DNA of 21,920 nucleotides. It comes from JAFGSZ01 sp964492185 (lineage in GTDB: Bacteria > Bacteroidota > Bacteroidia > Bacteroidales > UBA10428). Shown here piece after piece: positions 15,901 through 21,920 of this stretch. The translations under genes were made by a program, and so were the position numbers. The notes under the pieces are model-generated. The model was given only the letters and a program-made list of their open reading frames with translations. It was not told the origin of the DNA and searched no databases. The stretch is taken from the NCBI GenBank assembly GCA_964492185.1, contig CAZBJH010000052.1, positions 1 through 21,920 on the forward strand, read 5' to 3'. Within the stretch, counting starts at the first letter, position 1, and the number at the start of each line of letters is the position of its first letter.

Positions 15901-16011
15901 ATCTCGGTGGTATGGCTGCTTACCATGCTACTATACGCAACATTATACTTTAACGTATTAAAAAGAGTATTATCTTTAGAAGAAAATATAAAAAGAAAAA
16001 ATTCGTATTGA
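12934..16011 (+). CDS. TerB-like/ABCG-type ABC transporter, single-chain half transporter
   Basis: A 1025-residue protein. The N-terminus (about 1-135) is helical and resembles a TerB-type region, including VNADRKFTDQRMAIINTVAE. A beta-rich segment (about 150-250, with FLNGLPINNMRIYLFANGS) looks FHA-like but lacks clear FHA residues. The ABC domain follows: Walker A GSSGAGKTT (about 285), Q-loop IPQDD, signature ISGGQRKR (about 391), Walker B ILFVDEPTSG and H-loop IHQPS, the pattern of the ABCG/White group. A CPTCG pair sits near 496. Five or six membrane helices (about 583-750), a soluble charged region of about 230 residues and a last helix (about 985-1008) complete it. Export or lipid handling is likely; the substrate is unknown. 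It follows siaC by 68 bp with no terminator seen, so co-transcription is plausible. Confidence 0.85.
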   Translation: MSEEILKALMQLFAIIAKQDEGVENTQVEYVKNFLHQQLGENEVNEYFTLFEKHAGLVDLEDDTESEQKKNKLTSVKDSVRILGLCKKINKTLTQKQKIVSLVRLFEIVNADRKFTDQRMAIINTVAEVFKVTKEEFVCIESFVIKNEPEDLDNENILIINDKDVDYKHAKKIRTKQLDANIFILKIKSVDLYFLKYTGFKDLFLNGLPINNMRIYLFANGSTVKLPKGAPVYYSDVAAHFLADSSSIKISYVARDLEYRFPNGNIGVRNISFSEGHGRLVGIMGSSGAGKTTLLNVLAGLEKPSKGEVLINGINLHHEKDKLEGVIGVIPQDDLLIEELSVFQNLYYNSKLCFKDKPDEEIIELVNKTLAILGLYDKKDLKVGSPLKKTISGGQRKRLNIALELIREPSILFVDEPTSGLSSRDSENVMDLLRELTLKGKLIFVVIHQPSSEIYKMFDRMIILDTGGYMIYYGNPVEGVMYFKRLDAQINSEVGECPTCGNVNPELLFNIIEAKVVDEFGNYTDSRKIPPEKWEKHYHHELHYQEIKEVKEEPPKNLNIPGWFKQYCIYSTRDFISKIKNKQYVALSLLEAPVLGFILSYIIFYIADPNSDIYIFRENENIHIYIFMSLIVALFLGLTVSAEEIFKDRKILKREGFLNLSRSSYLLSKITILFFISAIQAFLFVIIGNTILGIKGMYFTYWLAMFSTAAFANMLGLNVSASFNSAVTIYILIPLLMIPMMILSGAMFSFDKMNRSISRIDKVPLIAEMMVTKWTYEALMVHQFKDNKFFSSDWDFYELEKAESQADFKKVYFLPEIRERLEKINHELATTRNINIAKNDLLLVYNEIRKEMIRVPSISFDHLDKINPKDYNRTVARETYEYLKKLEDHYTKQFQVANRKKENTITWLLENMPDKYREIRNRYHNEGISDIIKNIYEKDKIIEYNNELVQHIDPVFLDPLPDGFFSFRAHFYAPKKYFLGRYNDTYWFNISVVWLLTMLLYATLYFNVLKRVLSLEENIKRKNSY

Positions 16012-16042
16012 AAAATTATAATAATTTAAGACTATTAATGTT

Positions 16043-16050
16043 TATTTTTG
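16043..16050 (+). promoter_or_regulatory. Bacteroidota -7 box upstream of the lipoprotein gene
   Basis: TATTTTTG matches TAnnTTTG exactly and ends 28 bp before the ATG at 16079, leaving a short leader of about 22 nt. The -33 region is poor (TTTA near 16025). It suggests the lipoprotein and secreted-protein genes can be expressed apart from the upstream block. Confidence 0.5.
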
Positions 16051-16078
16051 TATAAACTACAAAAACCATCCATCCATT

Positions 16079-16984
16079 ATGATGAAGCATATTATTTATT
16101 TCGTACTAGTAACAATGGTATTATCTTCCTGCCGGTCGGGAGAGGAAAAACAGGCAGGATCAGAATTTGATGTGCCCGACTCCATTGTAAATGAAGGAGT
16201 ACTTGAGATCTCGGAGGAAATAATGCAGGATATTGTCCAGAATGTTTCCTCCCCGGTCGAAATGGCCGCATTGGTAAAAAGCCTCGGGGTACCATACTCA
16301 AAAAAGTATTTGTCTCCCACAGACAGGGTTAATGAGCTAAGCACAAGCTTTAAACAAGCCTTAAACCTTGGGGTTTACGGAGCCGACCTCGGTTACCTTA
16401 ACATGTATGATAAAACCAGCGCTGTCATTGATTATATATCGGCTATAAAAGTGCTTTCCGACGGTATAAAAGTTGGTCAGTTCTTCGATTTTATAACCCT
16501 GAAACGGCTTGCCCAGAACAATCAGAATCTTGATTCACTAATGTACATCTCGGTGCATAGTTTTAATCAAATGGACAAGTACCTACGTTCCAGCAACAGG
16601 AGTAATTTAAGCGCACTAATCGTTACAGGAGTTTGGATTGAAGGACTTTATCTGGCTACACAGGTAGCTAAGGAAGCGGACCACCCGGAACTGGCGGAAC
16701 GTATCGGGGAACAGAAGATCATTCTGAATGACCTGCTGCTTATTCTCGACAATTATAAAAGCGACAAACAGTTTAATTCCCTCATCACCGAATTAAATAT
16801 CCTGAAGAAAGAGTTCGATGATATCAGAATAACTATTGAAAAAGGTGAACCTGAAGCAGTCGAAGAAAACGGGATGCTCGTGATCATTCAGAATGATAAA
16901 AGTGTTGTCGATATTTCTCCTGAACGACTGGAGAGCATAATCAATAAAACAGAAAAAATCAGAAAAAGGCTAATTAATATATAA
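16079..16984 (+). CDS. Lipoprotein of unknown function
   Basis: A 301-residue protein with a lipoprotein signal peptide: a short basic start, a hydrophobic core, and lipobox LSSC with C18 as the lipidated residue. The mature part is mostly helical, with no cysteine pairs or enzyme motif I can recognise. The segment after C18 is charged and acidic (RSGEEKQAGSEFD), which in Bacteroidota may favour surface export, but the pattern is not diagnostic. A second ATG at 16082 is an equally possible start. It ends 1 bp before the next gene, so the two are co-expressed. Position after the ABC transporter suggests an envelope partner (inference only). Confidence 0.75.
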   Translation: MMKHIIYFVLVTMVLSSCRSGEEKQAGSEFDVPDSIVNEGVLEISEEIMQDIVQNVSSPVEMAALVKSLGVPYSKKYLSPTDRVNELSTSFKQALNLGVYGADLGYLNMYDKTSAVIDYISAIKVLSDGIKVGQFFDFITLKRLAQNNQNLDSLMYISVHSFNQMDKYLRSSNRSNLSALIVTGVWIEGLYLATQVAKEADHPELAERIGEQKIILNDLLLILDNYKSDKQFNSLITELNILKKEFDDIRITIEKGEPEAVEENGMLVIIQNDKSVVDISPERLESIINKTEKIRKRLINI

Positions 16985-16985
16985 T

Positions 16986-17429
16986 ATGAAACTTATTTTT
17001 AGACTAATTACACTATTTTGCCTGCTTTACGGCACATCTTCCAAGGCTCAGGATAACGCCCAGCTTGTAGCACAATGTGCTGCCAACGCGGGGAATAATG
17101 TTACTTACCTGAAAGATTTTATTGTTAAGCTTGATGCAGGAACACCCGGGGGGAAAGCCCCTTCTGCTAAATTCTCAATGATCCTTAGCAAAAACACGAT
17201 GTACAGGTTCTCAATCTGCTCGTCGCCAAATTCAAAAGGAGAAGGAGTATTACAATTATGGGAGATGAATGATATGCTGGGCAGCACCTTTATGTCAGCA
17301 ACAGGTAAAGATTACCCATTCTTTGATTTTAAATGTCAGAAAACCGGCGTTTATCATGTATTTATCTCCTTTAAAGAAGGCAAGGCCGGAGAAGCAGTCG
17401 GCATATTATCATTTGTAAAAAAACTTTAA
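16986..17429 (+). CDS. Small secreted protein, possible PPC-like beta-sandwich
   Basis: A 147-residue protein with a type I signal peptide, probably cleaved after SSKA near residue 21. The mature protein of about 125 residues has alternating strands: FSMILSKNTMYRFSICSS, EGVLQLWEM, FFDFKCQKTGVYHVFISF, and GILSFVKKL. The spacing of a YRF strand and a GVYHVFISF strand resembles bacterial pre-peptidase C-terminal (PPC) domains; this is a visual impression, not a verified match. Three cysteines remain in the mature part. It is translationally linked to the lipoprotein gene and followed directly by a strong terminator, so it is the last gene of the run. Confidence 0.7.
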   Translation: MKLIFRLITLFCLLYGTSSKAQDNAQLVAQCAANAGNNVTYLKDFIVKLDAGTPGGKAPSAKFSMILSKNTMYRFSICSSPNSKGEGVLQLWEMNDMLGSTFMSATGKDYPFFDFKCQKTGVYHVFISFKEGKAGEAVGILSFVKKL

Positions 17430-17450
17430 CATGAAATAGACGTAAAACTA

Positions 17451-17478
17451 AAAATCCGGCCAAATGGCCGGATTTTTT
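17451..17478 (+). terminator. Strong rho-independent terminator
   Basis: AAAATCCGGCC (17451-17461) and GGCCGGATTTT (17466-17476) form a perfect 11-bp stem with an AAAT loop and a six-T run, 21 bp past the stop at 17429. It ends the transcript that includes the lipoprotein and secreted-protein genes. The A-run on the other side would also let it end minus-strand transcription from the GH28 remnant. Confidence 0.92.
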
Positions 17479-17521
17479 AAATGCATTCCTATTCAAATGA
17501 TGAATAAGAATAATCTCCTGT

Positions 17522-17892
17522 CTAATCTGCCATTTCAACCAAAGAACCATTGAAATAAACCTCATCAAGTTCCAGATTTTAAACACCTTTCACAATACTC
17601 TCTTTTTCAACACCATTAAATGTTCATTTTCTGAGATAAATATCATAGATACATTTTTCACCCTTAATTCCGGCAAGATATAATGGATACCTGCTTTTTT
17701 CGCTAGTTACGGAATCAAGATATGTTTCTTACCGTGGGTAAATATTCTCCCGTCTCATCCGGACGCATTTCATAAACACAATTGATCTTTAAAACAGTTT
17801 CCCTCACCTCACCAATCTGAACATCCCTTACAAACAGGTTTTCAACTATGCCTCCGCGTAATGAGTTGATTTTTACGCGGATTGCGCGCTCT
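17522..17892 (-). pseudogene. Decayed GH28 polygalacturonase-like gene (C-terminal remnant)
   Basis: Reading the minus strand from 17892 gives ERAIRVKINSLRGGIVENLF, then VRDVQIGEVRETVLKINCVYE and LPTVRNIS, the parallel beta-helix C-terminal pattern of GH28 pectin-degrading enzymes. A stop (TGA, near 17722) and a frame change follow. The next frame gives VTSEKSRYPLYLAGIKGEK and CIYDIYLRK, then TFNGVEKESIVKGV and NLELDEVYFNGSLVEMAD, with two internal stops (TGA near 17622, TAA at 17579-17581) before a plausible natural stop at 17522-17524. The 5' part is missing and repeat B abuts the break. It therefore has at least three in-frame stops, one frameshift and a truncation. No other carbohydrate-degradation gene is nearby. 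Confidence 0.82.
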
Positions 17893-18054
17893 AAGCTATA
17901 GTAACCTACCGCGAAGCTTTCGCAACGAAGCAGACGCCCTGAAATTGGCGAATTTTGTAAAAATGAATGAATACTAAATTTTACGGCTCTAATTTGTTAT
18001 TTTAATTTTCTTCAATATATTACATAATTCTCATTCATTTTTATGAATAATGCA
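17893..18054 (+). repeat. Repeat B, copy 2 (left end missing)
   Basis: 17893-18047 matches 1307-1461 at about 92% by hand count, with no indels, and the right terminal AATAATGCA follows at once (18046-18054). The internal AAAAATGAATGA and TCATTCATTTTT inverted pair is perfectly kept; the CGCGAA hairpin has lost its outer pair. The left inverted-repeat end and the roughly 53 bp before 1307 are absent. GH28-remnant sequence starts exactly where similarity stops. Between the two right-end blocks the first copy has an extra segment of about 20 bp that includes GGCGAAGCC. Confidence 0.8.
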
Positions 18055-18316
18055 AATTAAAGGCCTTTAATTCTCATGGCAAAAGAATTGAAAGATTATT
18101 CGAAGATCCATACGGAATGATCTGGCTGTGATCGAAAGGAGGCGGCATAGCGGTATGTTTTCTTCTCCTTAAAGAATATAACAGGCATTATGAATCATTA
18201 AAATTCCGTATTTACGGACATGATCCCGATATTTGCATAAAACCTTTGCATTTATTTAGAACAATATTTTGTTAGGTTAAATATTTTTTTAACAATTGTT
18301 TAAAGATTCTACACGG
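18055..18316. other. Non-coding region upstream of priA
   Basis: No intact gene is seen. One plus-strand frame near 18077-18130 reads GKRIERLFEDPYGMIWL before a stop. This resembles the DPxGxxW C-terminal motif of VOC/glyoxalase-fold proteins and could be another gene remnant, but it is too short to assert. The remainder is AT-rich and contains the likely priA promoter. Confidence 0.4.
18245..18271 (+). promoter_or_regulatory. Possible priA promoter
   Basis: TTTG (18245-18248) and TATTTTG (18265-18271) resemble -33 and -7 Bacteroidota elements, with a 16-bp spacer and one base missing in the -7 box. The start codon at 18317 is 45 bp downstream. Confidence 0.35.
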
Positions 18317-20794
18317 ATGAATGAAATATTTGTTGATGTTTTACTTCCACTGCCACTGCCTAACCTGTATACATACAAGGTAGATAAATCTGATCATAAT
18401 AAGAATATCACTAAGGGGGCCAGGGTTTGCGTGCAGTTTGGAAGAAAAAAACTGTACTCGGCACTTATTGTTAATATCCATAACACCCCTCCCAAAAATT
18501 ATGAAACCAAAACCATACTATGCCTGCTGGACGAAAAACCTGTGGTAAATGAAATACAACTGACATTCTGGGATTGGATATCCGGTTACTATATGTGTAC
18601 AAGAGGTGAGGTTTATAAAGCTGCCGTTCCCTCGGGCCTGAAGCTTGAAAGTGAAACAAGCATAATATACGGCGAAAAGGAAGTGACGGATAAGCTAACT
18701 CCCCTTGAGAACAGGGTTCTGGACCTGCTGGAAAAAGAAAAAACAATGACCATTAAAGATATTTCTTCTGCCACCGGCAGGGAAAACATGGTTCCCTGTA
18801 TTAAATCACTTTATGAAAAAGATTATGTTGCTCTTGAAGAAAGGCTAAAAAGCGGTTTTAGGGCAAAGACCGAAAAAGTTGCATTTCTGAATGAAAAATA
18901 TTCTGAAGATTCGGTTCTTCATGAATTATTCGATTCTCTTGAACGTGCACCAAAACAGCTGAAAATAGTAATGAGCTACCTGGCTATGGTTCAATACCCG
19001 GGAAAACAGCAAGCTCCCGTTGTTAAAACAAGCGATCTCCTGAAAAAAGCGGGTGCCTCATCTTCCGCTTTGAAAGCCCTGGCTGATAAGGAAATTTTTT
19101 ATATCAGGGAAAAAGAAACAGGCCGCCTGACCGTTGCAGATAATACCCTGCAGGCTCATTCCGTACTGAATACTTCACAAAAAAAGGCCTGTAAAAATAT
19201 CGTAAATCATTTTAAAACCAGGCATGTCGTACTTTTACATGGTGTAACATCCAGTGGTAAAACCGAAATTTACATTAAACTTATCCGGGAGCAGCTTGAC
19301 AAAGGAAAACAAGTTCTTTATTTATTGCCTGAAATCGCACTTACAGCACAAATAGTCAGACGCCTTCAAAGTGTTTTTGGCAATCTCGTGGGTGTCTATC
19401 ATTCGAAATATAATGATGCAGAACGTGTAGAAATATGGTACAACCTTATGGGTAAACATGTAGCCGGGCAGGCCCGGTACAGTATTATTCTCGGGGTCAG
19501 GTCATCTGTTTTTCTGCCATTTGATAACCTGGGAATGATCATTGTAGATGAAGAACACGAAAACACTTATAAGCAATTTGATCCGGCACCACGCTATCAT
19601 GCACGAGATGCAGCTATTATGCTTGCCTCATTGCATAAAGCAAAAGTGCTGCTCGGCACAGCCACCCCTTCTCTTGAATCTTATTTCAATGCAAAAAACG
19701 ACAAGTACGGGCTGGTTGAACTTAATGAACGGTTTCTGGACCTTAAATTACCGGCCATACAAATAATAAATATTAAAGAAGCAAGGCGAAAAAAACAGAT
19801 GAAATCTATCTTTTCGCCACAGCTCATTGATAATATTGAAAACGCTCTTTCAAACGGGGAACAGGTAATACTCTTTCAGAACAGGCGGGGATTTGCTCCT
19901 TACCTTGAATGCAGGCAATGTGGCATGGTTCCGCGTTGCAGGCATTGTGACGTAAGTCTTACATACCATAAACAACACCATCAGCTGGTATGCCATTATT
20001 GCGGATATACTCTCCGCGGCCCATTTACCTGTGAGGCCTGCGGTTCGACCGATTTCAGGATGATGGGTTTCGGTACCGAAAAAATTGAAGATGAAACATC
20101 ACTGTTTTTCCCTGAAGCAAAGATTGCACGAATGGATCTCGACAGTACGCGTTCGCGAAAATCATACGAACGTATTATATCCGATTTTGAAAACGGCAAT
20201 ACAGATATCCTTATCGGCACACAAATGATATCAAAAGGACTCGATTTTAATAATGTTAAAGTTGTAGGTATCCTGAATGCCGATAATATGCTTAATTTTC
20301 CTGACTTTCGTTCACATGAACGTGCATACCAGCTCATGGCACAGGTTAGCGGAAGAGCAGGCAGAAAAAAAGAAAAAGGGACAGTGATCATCCAGACATC
20401 AGATCCCAATCATTATATCATTAAAAATGTTTTGGATAATGATTATACTGCAATGTTCAATAACCAGCTTGAAGAACGCAAAACATTCTCTTATCCTCCT
20501 GTTTTCAGGCTTATCAGGATTAATGTAAAACACCGGCAATATGAAACTGTGGAGCAGGGGGCTGATCTTCTTGCACAAAAACTCAGGTCAGTCCTGGGTA
20601 ACCGGGTAGTAGGACCCGAATATCCCCTGATCAACCGCATCCAAAACAAATATATTAAAACGCTCCTGCTGAAACTGGAAAAAACCAAATCCATATCCTG
20701 GGCCAAACAACAAACCATAGAAAAAATTGCTGGGATCACTTCACAACCCGAATTCAAATCCCTGATAATAATTCCTGATGTCGATCCTATGTAG
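18317..20794 (+). CDS. priA: Primosomal protein N' (PriA), replication restart helicase
   Basis: 825 residues from the ATG at 18317. A TTG seven codons earlier is possible, but MNEIFVDVLLPLPLPNLYTY matches the usual PriA N-terminus. PriA recognises stalled forks and reloads the replicative helicase through 3'-5' DNA unwinding. It shows the N-terminal 3'-DNA-binding region, helicase motif I GVTSSGKTE, motif II DEEHE (VDEEHENTYKQ), and TATPS (motif III). The eight-cysteine zinc region follows (ECRQCGMVPRCRHCDVSLTY and VCHYCGY...CEACGS), then GTQMISKGLDF and QVSGRAGR (motifs V and VI). Length and all key motifs are normal. It is a stand-alone housekeeping gene with 63 bp to rfaE1. Confidence 0.97.
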   Translation: MNEIFVDVLLPLPLPNLYTYKVDKSDHNKNITKGARVCVQFGRKKLYSALIVNIHNTPPKNYETKTILCLLDEKPVVNEIQLTFWDWISGYYMCTRGEVYKAAVPSGLKLESETSIIYGEKEVTDKLTPLENRVLDLLEKEKTMTIKDISSATGRENMVPCIKSLYEKDYVALEERLKSGFRAKTEKVAFLNEKYSEDSVLHELFDSLERAPKQLKIVMSYLAMVQYPGKQQAPVVKTSDLLKKAGASSSALKALADKEIFYIREKETGRLTVADNTLQAHSVLNTSQKKACKNIVNHFKTRHVVLLHGVTSSGKTEIYIKLIREQLDKGKQVLYLLPEIALTAQIVRRLQSVFGNLVGVYHSKYNDAERVEIWYNLMGKHVAGQARYSIILGVRSSVFLPFDNLGMIIVDEEHENTYKQFDPAPRYHARDAAIMLASLHKAKVLLGTATPSLESYFNAKNDKYGLVELNERFLDLKLPAIQIINIKEARRKKQMKSIFSPQLIDNIENALSNGEQVILFQNRRGFAPYLECRQCGMVPRCRHCDVSLTYHKQHHQLVCHYCGYTLRGPFTCEACGSTDFRMMGFGTEKIEDETSLFFPEAKIARMDLDSTRSRKSYERIISDFENGNTDILIGTQMISKGLDFNNVKVVGILNADNMLNFPDFRSHERAYQLMAQVSGRAGRKKEKGTVIIQTSDPNHYIIKNVLDNDYTAMFNNQLEERKTFSYPPVFRLIRINVKHRQYETVEQGADLLAQKLRSVLGNRVVGPEYPLINRIQNKYIKTLLLKLEKTKSISWAKQQTIEKIAGITSQPEFKSLIIIPDVDPM

Positions 20795-20857
20795 TGTGGT
20801 TTTAAACAATATAACTTCTTAACATAAAATATTATCTTTATATCATAATTTCACAGC

Positions 20858-21853
20858 ATGACTGACATCAACAACTTACTGGACAGTTTTCAAGATTACA
20901 CCATACTGATCATTGGTGACGTTATGATCGATTCCTATATCTGGGGGAAAGTTACCCGGATATCACCCGAAGCTCCTGTACCGGTTGTTACACGCAATAA
21001 CAGCGAATACCGTCTGGGGGGTGCCGCAAATGTTGTTAAAAATATTCAAGCCATGAAGGCCACTCCAATTTTGTGTTCGGTCATCGGACATGATGAATAC
21101 GGAAGTCTTTTTAAAGGGCTGCTGAAAAGTAACAATCTTACAGATAAAGGCCTGATCGAAGATAAATCAAGAATCACTACTGCAAAAACACGCATTATCT
21201 CAGGCAGTCAGCATTTGCTGAGGGTTGATCATGAACAGACTGATTACATCAGGCCTGACCTTGAGAATCAGTTGTTTTCACGTATCCGCGATATAATCCG
21301 TTCAAACCCGGTTCATGCCATAATATTTCAGGATTACGACAAAGGGATAATCACACCCCACCTGATCGATGAGATCAGCTCCCTGGCAAATAAACATGGT
21401 ATTCATACCCTTGTAGATCCGAAAAAACGGAATTTTTTACTATATCACGATGTAACCTTATTCAAACCCAATTTAAAGGAGCTGGCTGAAGGGCTTAACC
21501 TGGTGGATATTGATAAAGAAGATACGGAAACACTGTATGATGCTGCCAGATCCATCCACGAGGAAAGAAACATACAATATGTTATGGTCACCCTCGCGGA
21601 GAAGGGTATATTAATCAGCCATAACAATCATTACCATGTCGTTCCCGCGGAAATACGCGACATTGCTGATGTATCAGGCGCTGGCGATACGGTTATCAGT
21701 ATGGCGGCATTATGCCTGGCTGCCGGATTATCCCCACGGCAAACTACTTATCTTTCCAATCTGGCGGGCGGACTGGTTTGTGAAAAAGTAGGCGTTGTAC
21801 CGGTAACCCCTGAAATGCTTCTGAAATTCAATATTGACTTTACCGGGCTATAA
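20858..21853 (+). CDS. rfaE1: D-glycero-beta-D-manno-heptose-7-phosphate kinase (RfaE1/HldE kinase domain)
   Basis: A 331-residue PfkB-family kinase that phosphorylates heptose-7-phosphate at C1 in ADP-heptose synthesis for the LPS inner core. The N-terminal signature GDVMIDSYIWGKVTRISPEA and the PVPVVTRNNSEYRLGGAANV stretch are typical of RfaE. DVSGAGDTVIS near residue 270 holds the anion hole and catalytic aspartate (GAGD). It contains only the kinase half. The nucleotidyltransferase half fused in E. coli HldE is absent, so a separate RfaE2 is expected elsewhere. A weak TATCTTTA -7-like box lies at 20833-20840. The gene reaches its stop inside the window; the remaining 67 bases hold nothing recognisable except a 10-bp palindrome. 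Confidence 0.93.
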   Translation: MTDINNLLDSFQDYTILIIGDVMIDSYIWGKVTRISPEAPVPVVTRNNSEYRLGGAANVVKNIQAMKATPILCSVIGHDEYGSLFKGLLKSNNLTDKGLIEDKSRITTAKTRIISGSQHLLRVDHEQTDYIRPDLENQLFSRIRDIIRSNPVHAIIFQDYDKGIITPHLIDEISSLANKHGIHTLVDPKKRNFLLYHDVTLFKPNLKELAEGLNLVDIDKEDTETLYDAARSIHEERNIQYVMVTLAEKGILISHNNHYHVVPAEIRDIADVSGAGDTVISMAALCLAAGLSPRQTTYLSNLAGGLVCEKVGVVPVTPEMLLKFNIDFTGL

Positions 21854-21920
21854 ATTTCCAAAAATAAATGCCTCGAGGCTCTTATATAGAATAGCATTGT
21901 TATTATATATGCCTTCAAAG

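Noticed and set aside
17371..17586. 71-codon minus-strand frame spanning the terminator
   Set aside because: It is out of frame with the GH28 remnant, runs through the terminator hairpin and into the secreted-protein gene.
18077..18130. Remnant of a VOC/glyoxalase-type gene (DPYGMIWL)
   Set aside because: Only about 17 codons look protein-like; too short to separate from chance without a search.
19996..20409. 137-codon minus-strand frame within priA
   Set aside because: It lies opposite the zinc and helicase motif V/VI region of PriA, so it is a shadow.
21870..21879. Palindrome GCCTCGAGGC after rfaE1 as terminator
   Set aside because: It is a perfect 10-bp palindrome with no room for a loop and only a weak T-run, so termination is not convincing.

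Overview
The window looks like a chromosomal segment of a Bacteroidota bacterium (Bacteroidales/Marinilabiliales-like, inferred from style only). It is AT-rich. Start codons mostly lack a clear Shine-Dalgarno sequence, and several genes are preceded by boxes resembling the Bacteroidota -7 element TAnnTTTG. It carries a short proline-tract TonB, a lipoprotein with an LSSC lipobox, an LPS heptose kinase and an AlbA_2-domain protein.

Layout. 1-303: two tandem copies of a 138-bp inverted-repeat-ended element (repeat A). 346-1073: terminator and tonB-like gene on the minus strand. 1074-1605: non-coding, with a second repeat (repeat B) bounded by 12-bp inverted repeats. 1606-1679: tRNA-Ala(GGC). 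1725-3551: an AlbA_2-domain protein and a YbhN-type flippase-like membrane protein, with a third repeat A copy inserted exactly at the latter's stop codon. 3915-16011: a nine-gene, one-direction signalling block. 16079-17429: a lipoprotein and a small secreted protein, closed by a strong terminator. 17430-18316: gene-poor, holding a decayed GH28 polygalacturonase cut by repeat B. 18317-21853: priA and rfaE1.

The centre of interest is 3915-16011. Its order is CheR, membrane sensor (two TM, GAF, PAS, no output domain), degenerate CheR, receiver-less CheB, membrane GAF protein, membrane GAF-PAS-PAS-PP2C phosphatase (SiaA-like), SiaB-like GHKL kinase, SiaC-like DUF1987 protein, and a large TerB/ABCG-type transporter. 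Several junctions overlap by four bases. This places a complete SiaA/SiaB/SiaC phosphatase-kinase-target switch in one apparent operon with chemotaxis-type methylation enzymes, but with no MCP, CheA, CheW or CheY and no SiaD diguanylate cyclase. SiaC keeps the threonine (T68) at the site phosphorylated in Pseudomonas. I infer a hybrid envelope-sensing pathway. CheR and CheB may reversibly methylate the Glu/Gln-rich coiled coils that link GAF to PAS in the two sensor proteins. Stimuli would then set phosphatase activity, SiaC phosphorylation, and possibly the transporter. Each component family is known; the combined wiring is inference.

Mobile-element traces are unusually readable. Repeat A copy 3 has a perfect 9-bp direct repeat at its ends, and its empty site can be reconstructed. 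Repeat B occurs at 1254-1492 and, 5'-truncated, at 17893-18054, where it abuts the broken GH28 gene.
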